Shown here: positions 1-4,045 of the stretch, in pieces | How the letters are laid out: each line of letters begins with the position of its first letter | How positions within the stretch are numbered: the first letter of the stretch is position 1 | DNA from: Acidobacteriota bacterium | GTDB lineage: Bacteria; Acidobacteriota; Terriglobia; Terriglobales; Acidobacteriaceae | Assembly: GCA_003225595.1 (NCBI GenBank) | Contig: QIAR01000293.1 | Coordinates: 1-7,254, forward strand | Length of the DNA: 7,254 nucleotides | Direction of reading: 5' to 3' | Program-made: the position numbers and the translations under genes | The notes under the pieces: model-generated | The model's database searches: none | What the model saw: the letters and a program-made list of their open reading frames with translations, nothing else | Told to the model about the DNA's origin: nothing

Positions 1-33
1 CCCGGCCATTGTTTTGTCGATGATTGTGGGCAT
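1..33 (-). CDS. possible start of a minus-strand gene running off the left edge
   Basis: Only eleven codons are visible (MPTIIDKTMAG), so no function can be given. The start is suggested by an ATG at 33-31 preceded on the minus strand by AGGAAGAG, a plausible ribosome binding site. That site lies in the 9-base gap after the stop codon of another minus-strand open frame, an operon-like arrangement. Sequence left of the window would decide whether the frame stays open. It could equally be chance. Confidence 0.3.
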   Translation of the reverse strand, partial: MPTIIDKTMAG

Positions 34-42
34 CTCTTCCTG

Positions 43-188
43 CTAATCCCTTGCGCGGAGGGCGATGCTCACGGCTGCCAGAACAACGCTGAGAACACAA
101 GCGCCTTGATTCAGAATAATCCTGCGCCTGTCACCAAGGGACCAACAACATCGACTCAACCGCGTCTGGCACGCAACGGGATCGTGGC
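43..188 (-). pseudogene. possible C-terminal fragment of a membrane protein
   Basis: Reading leftward, a frame opens after a TGA near 191 and ends at TAG 45-43. It has no ATG or GTG start in a convincing place. Its last 25 residues or so look like a membrane helix followed by a positively charged tail (VLSVVLAAVSIALRARD). The stop lies 9 bases before the putative start at 33, which is why I list it at all. It may be the remnant of a longer permease-like protein or a chance hydrophobic frame. I do not recognise the family. Confidence 0.25.
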
Positions 189-191
189 TTC

Positions 192-646
192 ATGGCGTGC
201 CCGATTGACGCGTCGGCATCACATTCCCGGTGTCGGAGCCTCACCACGGGATTAGTTGCTGCGGCTACCTGAATTATGCCGGGCCGAAACGGTGGTATTT
301 CACATCACTAGCTAAGTCCGCCCCGGCTTCGTTCGGTGCAAGGTTTACCTAAAAATTCCACTTTCATCCCTTCGCGGGTGGGCAGACGCCCATGACCATT
401 TTGTTAGGGGTTCTAAAGGAACGCAATGTGGGAAGTTGGGCGGATCAGATGCCTAAGAGCGGTAAGCAGACCGGCGCACCAAGACTGACGAAGATCATCT
501 TTGCGTCAGCCGTGCCGCGCAAATCTGGGTGTCATTGGATCACGGACGACCGCACACAAAACGCACACAGAATATGACCTCCCCTGTCCTTTGTGACCTT
601 TCTGACCATCATGGAATCAGTAAGTTATTGAAAACAAGGCACGGGG
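192..646. other. stretch with no supported gene
   Basis: Short frames exist on both strands, including plus-strand frames starting at 392 and 529. None has a ribosome binding site, a recognisable motif or convincing composition. The DNA looks like eroded intergenic sequence. A tRNA-3'-end-like stretch follows it. Confidence 0.5.
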
Positions 647-674
647 AATGGTTCAACTCCGTCCCTGGCCACCA
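647..674 (+). other. tRNA 3'-end-like fragment (T arm, acceptor strand, CCA)
   Basis: The sequence fits the last 28 positions of a tRNA. There is a 5-nt T-stem strand 647-651 and a T-loop TTCAACT 652-658 (consensus TTCRANY). The returning strand is 659-663, with four of five pairs, one of them G-T. Then come a 7-nt acceptor strand CCTGGCC 664-670, a discriminator A and an encoded CCA at 672-674. No matching GGCCAGG strand, anticodon arm or D arm lies within 100 bases upstream, so this is not a working tRNA. Such 3' fragments are typical of attachment sites left when an integrative element inserts into a tRNA gene. No integrase is visible in the window, so that role is inference. Confidence 0.4.
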
Positions 675-880
675 TACTTTCAATCGTTTAGCCCTGTCCC
701 AAACCTTAATTCTGTTCCATTCTGTTCCAAAATTCCGATTCAGGCTTGCCGGAGTTTGCCTCGAATTCTCGGCAATTTCTTCAGTTTGATTGCGAACCTT
801 GCTGAAACGAGAGCGATAGGTCCCCTACCAACGAATGGGGGTAACAGATTCCATGGCCAAAAACCGCCCGCTTTTGAATA
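675..880. other. stretch with no supported gene, right of the tRNA-like end
   Basis: Apart from the tandem 10-mer, nothing recognisable is seen on either strand. A plus-strand frame covering 648-1085 runs through the tRNA-like end and over the minus-strand secreted-protein gene, and I regard it as spurious. Confidence 0.45.
709..728. repeat. two tandem copies of a 10-bp unit
   Basis: ATTCTGTTCC occurs twice head to tail, 709-718 and 719-728, 35 bases after the tRNA-like CCA. It is a perfect two-unit repeat with no known role here. Confidence 0.7.
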
Positions 881-921
881 CGGCGCTCCTCATTCGAGCG
901 CCGGAGGGACTCTAACCCTCC
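881..921 (-). terminator. two adjoining hairpins at the 3' end of the exported mini-protein gene
   Basis: CGGCGCTC at 881-888 pairs perfectly with 896-903 (7-nt loop). GGAGGG at 903-908 pairs with 916-921 (7-nt loop). The second hairpin overlaps the TAG stop at 914-912 of the minus-strand gene, and the first lies directly downstream of it. A T-rich run appears only about 13 bases further on, so this is not a canonical intrinsic terminator. An end-of-transcript structure is still the simplest reading. Confidence 0.35.
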
Positions 922-1127
922 TGAACAACGCGCTGCTCAGCACACACTACGGCACAGTCCGACTTCTCCTGCACGCGGCGCCAGAACGCGACTTTTGCGA
1001 AGCGGCTATGGTGTTCCTTATTCTTATCTTTGTTGGCGTTGTTCCCGCCAGGCTGGGCCATCGTCAGCGCGCTGAACAGCACTAGGCTGCCCACAAGGCT
1101 CAGGGTAGTTCTGATTGCTTTACTCAT
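912..1127 (-). CDS. small exported hypothetical protein, possibly with an altered C-terminus
   Basis: The frame encodes 71 residues. It opens with a clear signal peptide: MSKAIR, then a hydrophobic core of about 15 residues, then ALTMAQ, consistent with cleavage after residue 24. The mature part begins with an Asn/Lys-rich stretch (NNANKDKNKEHH) and then RFAKVAFWRR. From memory, soil Acidobacteria have short exported proteins with a similar HHSR-AKVAFWR core followed by a long Lys/Ala/Gln-rich tail. Here the tail is replaced by about 20 residues of different character that end inside a hairpin, suggesting a frameshift or truncation. The start is supported by GGGAGG four bases upstream. The cellular role is unknown; the mature protein should be periplasmic or extracellular. 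Confidence 0.6.
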   Translation of the reverse strand: MSKAIRTTLSLVGSLVLFSALTMAQPGGNNANKDKNKEHHSRFAKVAFWRRVQEKSDCAVVCAEQRVVQEG

Positions 1128-1131
1128 AAAG

Positions 1132-1137
1132 CCTCCC
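1132..1137 (-). promoter_or_regulatory. ribosome binding site of the exported mini-protein
   Basis: On the minus strand GGGAGG lies four bases before the ATG at 1127. It fixes the start and argues that the gene was recently functional. Confidence 0.65.
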
Positions 1138-1409
1138 GGTTTCGGGAATTGTGCGGTGGTTAATGGGGGCTCACAAGTGACGAAAGGGAATACTGAATCG
1201 GGGAATCGGGCAGGGTGGCGATTTCATGCTTCCTTGCTGACAGCTTTTCAAACCGCCATACACGTTGTTGCAACTACTTTGGGCGCACCTACCGGGCCGC
1301 TTATGACATAGCTTTAAGTGTGATCGAAGCGCCCGCGAGAGGACCGGCACCATCGAAATGATGCCGCTTGCGGCCACAATTTTTGCCCAAATTTCGGACT
1401 GATCGGGTG
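1138..1409. other. intergenic region between two minus-strand genes
   Basis: It should contain the promoter of the exported mini-protein gene, but I see no convincing -35/-10 pair. An 8-bp unit GAATCGGG is repeated in tandem at 1195-1202 and 1203-1210. A minus-strand frame at 1171-1377 lacks a ribosome binding site and protein-like composition, so I leave it out. Confidence 0.45.
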
Positions 1410-1937
1410 CTAACGCAGCTCGTTTTCTTCCTCGGTCAGTACGAAGGCGTCAATTTCGGTGCACACTGAGTTCCCAAATTGATGTGAAGCAATTATGGGA
1501 AAACCCACGATAGTCTCGCGTTTCTTTGCTTCGTCGCCAACCACGGTGACCTCAAAACCCAGAATCAAGTGGGGGCTTAGGCTTTGCGTGTCCACGATCA
1601 TGTCTGCGCTATCGAGCCGTGGGAGAACGGCGTCGAGCCTGCAAATTTCCCAGCCGACCGTCCAGCATGCGACACGTCCGGTGATTAGCCCCGGAGGAGT
1701 GCGAAATAACTTCATAGGTTCCATGGTTGCTGTTGGCCCGCCGTCCCACTGGACATACCTTTTACCAATCTTGATGTGGTACTGACCAGAAGCGTGGTAT
1801 GAACTGTGCGCGTCCCGGACACTACAATCGGAATAGATCACGTACACATCATGGCCGCTGATGCGTACGTCAAACGCTTTCACCAAGTTTCCGCTCGGAG
1901 TGCGAATTGCCACAACGCACTTATTTGATTCCGCCAT
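1410..1937 (-). CDS. conserved-looking hypothetical protein, 175 aa
   Basis: I do not recognise an annotated family. The start is well supported: GGAAGGA lies eight bases before the ATG at 1937. There is no signal peptide or membrane helix, so a soluble cytoplasmic protein is likely. The N-terminal half alternates short hydrophobic and polar runs (VVAIRTPSGN, DVRISGHDVYVIYSD) typical of beta strands. It is followed by a His/Tyr/Gly-rich motif around residues 44-62 (SSYHASGQYHIKIGKRYVQW). The C-terminal half ends in acidic TEEENELR. Five cysteines (C7, C38, C91, C98, C158) form no CxxC pair. A frameshifted small gene ends 46 bases upstream on the same strand, so the two were probably co-transcribed. 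Composition and start make it a real gene; function is unknown. Confidence 0.65.
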   Translation of the reverse strand: MAESNKCVVAIRTPSGNLVKAFDVRISGHDVYVIYSDCSVRDAHSSYHASGQYHIKIGKRYVQWDGGPTATMEPMKLFRTPPGLITGRVACWTVGWEICRLDAVLPRLDSADMIVDTQSLSPHLILGFEVTVVGDEAKKRETIVGFPIIASHQFGNSVCTEIDAFVLTEEENELR

Positions 1938-1945
1938 CGGGATTT

Positions 1946-1952
1946 TCCTTCC
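1946..1952 (-). promoter_or_regulatory. ribosome binding site of the 175-aa protein
   Basis: Minus-strand GGAAGGA, eight bases before the ATG, is well placed and decides this start. Confidence 0.55.
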
Positions 1953-1983
1953 GACGCCTTCTCACTCTGAACACACGCCTCAA

Positions 1984-2143
1984 TCACCCGATCCGTTCGC
2001 GGGCTGACGGAAACGCGCTATCAATCCTCTGCATGATCCGCTCGGCAAAGATCACCGCATCCGCGATGATCGCATTCAGGCAGGGCTTCGTGCTTTGTGC
2101 TTTCCAACTGAGCCAGCTTCCGGGCGGCTAGGATTGAAGCCAT
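1984..2143 (-). pseudogene. small gene broken by a one-base insertion
   Basis: From the ATG at 2143 the frame reads MASILAARKLAQLESTKHEA and then runs into unlikely residues (Cys/His/Asp-rich) to a stop at 2021. One base later, the other frame reads a well-formed helix (LNAIIADAVIFAERIMQRID) to TGA 1986-1984. Removing one C from the CCC at 2083-2085 joins the two into a 52-residue, largely helical protein. I do not recognise the family. It ends 46 bases before the 175-aa gene, suggesting a former two-gene unit. No strong ribosome binding site is seen, and the ATG sits just after a gene-fragment junction near 2149, so the true N-terminus may be lost. A sequencing error in the C run is the alternative. 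Confidence 0.5.
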
Positions 2144-2149
2144 GATCCC

Positions 2150-2311
2150 AATTACTGCCCGCGTCTGTGTTGAGAACCCAAGTATGGAAGAAGGATCAGG
2201 GATAGCGTTCGTCGCGAGCCCAACCACCTGGCCGCGAGCATTCACAGCAAAGGCTGCGCTCTCGTATCCTCCTTCCAAGATTCCGAGATCGGTGATCTTG
2301 CCGTGCTTCCA
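2150..2311 (-). pseudogene. fragment of a HAF-repeat (extracellular repeat) protein
   Basis: The translated segment contains WKHGKITDLG, AFAVNARGQVVGLATN and TQTRAVI. This matches the HAF-repeat pattern known from bacterial extracellular proteins: (L)W-x-x-G-x-x-x-D-L-G-x-L-x-G, then A-x-x-I/V-N-x-x-G-x-V/I-V-G. About one and a half units are present. The frame enters directly from TonB-receptor-like sequence at the left end of the protein and leaves into a small helical gene after RAVI, where a Trp starting the next unit would be expected. No start, signal peptide or stop of its own is present. It is a gene scrap caught between two rearrangement junctions. Confidence 0.6.
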
Positions 2312-2437
2312 GCCGCGCGTCGGGGCAAAGGCAAATCCTAAGCGTGGAGCGAAGTTGTTCCGATCTGGTGGGTAAAGCGTGCTGATTACGTGGGGAGGCA
2401 ACGCCAGATTCCGCGAGTACCTGCGTTCAAGATTGCT
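2312..2437 (-). pseudogene. TonB-dependent-receptor-like (Oar-type) fragment
   Basis: The minus-strand frame reads NLALPPHVISTLYPPD and then RNNFAPRLGFAFAPT. The motif N-N-F-A-P-R-x-G-F-A is characteristic of the beta-barrel part of the large TonB-dependent, Oar-like outer-membrane proteins abundant in Acidobacteria. Fewer than 45 codons remain of a protein usually near 1000 residues. The frame then passes without interruption into a HAF-repeat fragment, giving a chimeric open frame whose apparent TTG start at 2401 is meaningless. The identification rests on one motif, so it is moderate. Confidence 0.45.
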
Positions 2438-2709
2438 GCACGAATCCGAGCCGGCGGATCACCCAGCCCCTCCCTGCTTATTGCCGTCGTTGGGACTCCT
2501 CGATAACATCGCGAAAACAAGAATCCCCTTGTGATTTCGCCTGTCACGGAGTAGCTTACGCGACAGGCGAGTACTCTGGGCATTAACTGTAGTCTCTTCC
2601 GCCTTAGCAGGGATATCTGCGGTTGGTTTGCTTAATGTCTTGAGCGTTATTCGTCGGCCTGCAGGCTTTTAGACGACCCTTCGAGAACGTCTATCCGCCG
2701 TCGTTCCCT
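2438..2709. other. gene-poor region with palindromes before the zinc-ribbon gene
   Basis: Besides the 34-bp palindrome it holds a 10-bp perfect palindrome GCCTGCAGGC (2657-2666, followed by TTTT). It also holds a 6-bp inverted repeat TAGACG/CGTCTA (2670-2675 with 2688-2693) 16 bases before the ATG at 2710. These could be regulatory sites for the zinc-ribbon gene. No clear promoter was found. A minus-strand frame at 2386-2583 shows no recognisable motif. Confidence 0.4.
2537..2570. repeat. 34-bp imperfect palindrome with 9-bp perfect arms
   Basis: TCGCCTGTC at 2537-2545 is perfectly complementary to GACAGGCGA at 2562-2570. The 16 bases between add further symmetric pairs (C2547-G2560, G2548-C2559, A2550-T2557). 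An 8-bp palindrome GAGTACTC overlaps its right end (2569-2576). It could be a dimeric repressor operator, a dispersed palindromic repeat, or a hairpin. There is no T tract on either side, so a terminator is unlikely. Confidence 0.55.
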
Positions 2710-2895
2710 ATGCGCTTTTCTCTCAATGGCTGCCCCTACTGCGGGAGCGATAAGATGCGTCCCTCTCGTGCCCGGAAGCTCCTGGGCAAATGGCTAACTG
2801 TTCTCTTGCCAATTCTGATAGTCAGATGTAAGGCATGTATGCGTCGCCACTACAGATTCGGGCGGGCGAAGTGCCAGGACACAATGCACGGATGA
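2710..2895 (+). CDS. small zinc-ribbon protein, 61 aa
   Basis: The protein starts MRFSLNGCPYCGS and has a second knuckle VRCKACMRRHYRF. The ligand pattern is C8-x2-C11, 28 residues, C40-x2-C43, as in short zinc ribbons that bind one structural zinc. The stretch between is basic (MRPSRARK), then hydrophobic (residues 29-38, LTVLLPILIV), possibly a short membrane-touching segment. Tiny proteins with this layout are common in Acidobacteria and usually unannotated; nucleic-acid binding or an assembly role are both possible. No Shine-Dalgarno precedes the ATG. The last ten residues (AKCQDTMHG) look less conserved, and the stop lies inside a hairpin. The start is uncertain but must lie before C8. 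Confidence 0.55.
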   Translation: MRFSLNGCPYCGSDKMRPSRARKLLGKWLTVLLPILIVRCKACMRRHYRFGRAKCQDTMHG

Positions 2896-2914
2896 GCGAG
2901 TGATCAACTCATCC
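2890..2914 (+). terminator. 7-bp hairpin over the zinc-ribbon stop codon
   Basis: GGATGAG at 2890-2896 pairs perfectly with CTCATCC at 2908-2914 (11-nt loop) and includes the TGA stop (2893-2895). No T run follows, so it is at most a weak terminator or a 3'-end stabilising structure. Confidence 0.25.
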
Positions 2915-3099
2915 CTCTCCTCCTCGGTGAAGGTTGCTCCGCTGCCCAAGAATGAATACGATTTTGCCGTTTCCATGCAGCATCGGTTGAACACCCCAAT
3001 ACAAGTGCATTCGGTTGCAAAACCTTTCGGTATGCTTTGCCTGTTCAAAGTATTACCAAGGGCCACACAGCTCGCGTGAGGTGGGTATCCGCTTTACTC
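2915..3099. other. spacer left of the transposon derivative
   Basis: No gene is supported. A minus-strand frame overlaps from 3066 to 2794 and contains FTEEERDELITRS, which looks protein-like. It has no ribosome binding site and runs antisense through the zinc-ribbon gene, so it is not called. Confidence 0.4.
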
Positions 3100-3348
3100 A
3101 GGTAGCCCCAATATGTAGTGTGCGGGATGACGGAAGAATACCGCGAAATCTGACGGAGTTGGAGGCGAGCTTCGGTGCCGAGGAGGCATGCCGGGCATAT
3201 CTGGCGCTCGCCGGCGCTCAAGATGCAGCGGCAAACTCTTTTTTCTCCTCGCGCAGCAAGCTGTGGCCGTCGATCCCGTCCCTTATGATCGGATCGTTCA
3301 CCTCCCAAGGGAAGACGAAGGCCAAACCACAATACATAGGGGCTGCCT
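3100..3348. mobile_element. MITE-like internally deleted IS1595-family element
   Basis: The left arm (3101-3122) reads GGTAGCCCC, AA, TATGTAGTGTG. The right arm, taken as reverse complement from 3347 to 3328, reads GGCAGCCCC, TATGTATTGTG. Apart from the two-base gap only two positions differ. Between the arms lie the N-terminal and C-terminal ends of an IS1595-type transposase with the middle missing, so this is a non-autonomous derivative of about 249 bp. The flanking TTACTCA (3094-3100) and TTACCCA (3348-3354) match at six of seven bases and may be an eroded target duplication; the family normally makes 8 bp. A 7-bp direct repeat GGCGCTC (3203-3209, 3213-3219) marks the deletion junction. 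Confidence 0.65.
3127..3298 (+). pseudogene. IS1595-family transposase remnant, both ends joined, core deleted
   Basis: The ATG at 3127 begins MTEEY and meets a TGA after eight codons. Adding one C near 3141 continues it as PRNLTELEASFGAEEACRAY, the typical IS1595 N-terminus that precedes a zinc ribbon. After about 3210 a different frame gives GKLF followed by LAQQAVAVDPVPYDRIV, which resembles the C-terminal end of the same family. The zinc ribbon and the whole DDE-type catalytic domain, roughly 200-250 residues, are absent. The remnant therefore cannot transpose by itself. The C-terminal frame stays open past the right inverted repeat to 3364. Family assignment is from motif memory; the N-terminal match is the stronger one. 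Confidence 0.6.
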
Positions 3349-3539
3349 TACCCACCTCGCGTGATTGTTCGATGTCCGCTGGTGGGCTAGCGAAACGGAT
3401 TGGGTGCTTCGGGAAGGGGGTGCACTTTCAGAACGCCCTATGCATTGACTTGGCAGTTACTCTAGGACATGTACTTTCGATCTGCGCCCCATGTTATCGG
3501 AATGAGTCAAACCGTCAGGCTACGGGTTAAAGATTAACT
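3349..3539. other. upstream region of the secreted 164-aa protein
   Basis: This should hold the promoter of the gene at 3551. A TTGACT at 3445-3450 is a fair -35-like hexamer, but no good -10 element follows at 16-18 bases. I therefore do not assign a promoter. The DNA is otherwise unremarkable. Confidence 0.35.
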
Positions 3540-3546
3540 GGGAGGT
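3540..3546 (+). promoter_or_regulatory. strong ribosome binding site
   Basis: GGGAGGT ends four bases before the ATG at 3551. It is the best Shine-Dalgarno sequence in the window and fixes the start of the secreted-protein gene. Confidence 0.75.
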
Positions 3547-3550
3547 CCCT

Positions 3551-4045
3551 ATGAAACGCATGATCAACCTTTCGTCCTCAGCAGTTGCCGTTGCCTTGTT
3601 TCTCGGCACGCCGGCTTTCGCACAGCGCGGCCATGGCATGGGCTCAAGCGGGAGTCATCCATCTAGCAGTCACGCGACCAGCTCTGCCAAGGGTAGTGAG
3701 CAGAGCGTGACCCAGAAGCTCACGGACAACACGAAATTGGCAGACAGGATCTCGAAGCTTACTGGAATGAATGCTACGTCTGCTTGCCAGGGCTTCAAGA
3801 ATCTCGGTCAGTGCGTCGCTGCTGCCCACGTCGCCAAGAATCTCGATATCCCCGGCGGCTTTACGGCACTGAAAGACAAGATGCTGGGCATTTCGCCTAA
3901 TGGAACTTCCACCGCGACGTCGAAGCCTATGAGCCTCGGGAAGGCCATCCAGGCGCTCGATCCGAGTGCAAATGTTAAGGCGGAAACCAAAAAGGCTAAG
4001 CAGCAGGCTGACCAGGACGTAAAAGACTCGGGAACCAGCTCGTAA
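3551..4045 (+). CDS. secreted hypothetical protein, 164 aa
   Basis: A classical signal peptide opens the protein: MKRM, a hydrophobic core, then GTPAFAQ with likely cleavage after residue 24. Residues 25-50 are a low-complexity Gly/Ser/His linker. A compact helical region follows (about 53-118) with KLADRISKLTGM, two cysteines in ACQGFKNLGQCVAA (about 78-89; possible disulfide) and VAKNLDIPGG. It ends with MSLGKAIQALDPSAN and a charged helix KAETKKAKQQADQD. Short exported proteins with the GFKNLGQCVAA and SLGKAI signatures are, to my memory, common and uncharacterised in Acidobacteria, so the protein seems full length. It should be periplasmic or extracellular. The stop TAA is followed immediately by a truncated kinase paralogue, with no terminator between, so its original downstream sequence is probably lost. 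Confidence 0.85.
   Translation: MKRMINLSSSAVAVALFLGTPAFAQRGHGMGSSGSHPSSSHATSSAKGSEQSVTQKLTDNTKLADRISKLTGMNATSACQGFKNLGQCVAAAHVAKNLDIPGGFTALKDKMLGISPNGTSTATSKPMSLGKAIQALDPSANVKAETKKAKQQADQDVKDSGTSS

Noticed and set aside
648..1085. Plus-strand frame of 145 codons
   Set aside because: It begins inside the tRNA-like end, has no ribosome binding site, and lies antisense to the better supported exported protein at 912-1127.
2142..2375. Plus-strand frame of 77 codons
   Set aside because: It is antisense to the HAF-repeat and TonB-like fragments, whose motifs are recognisable on the minus strand.
2794..3066. Minus-strand frame with FTEEERDELITRS
   Set aside because: The middle looks protein-like, but there is no ribosome binding site and it runs antisense through the zinc-ribbon gene. 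It could be a gene scrap, which I cannot support.
3445..3470. TTGACT as a -35 box for the secreted-protein gene
   Set aside because: No acceptable -10 hexamer lies 16-18 bases downstream.
3015..3530. Plus-strand frame of 171 codons over the transposon derivative
   Set aside because: It contains a genuine transposase N-terminal piece in the middle, but its start and end lie in unrelated flanking DNA and it crosses both inverted repeats. It is a chance frame over a dead element.
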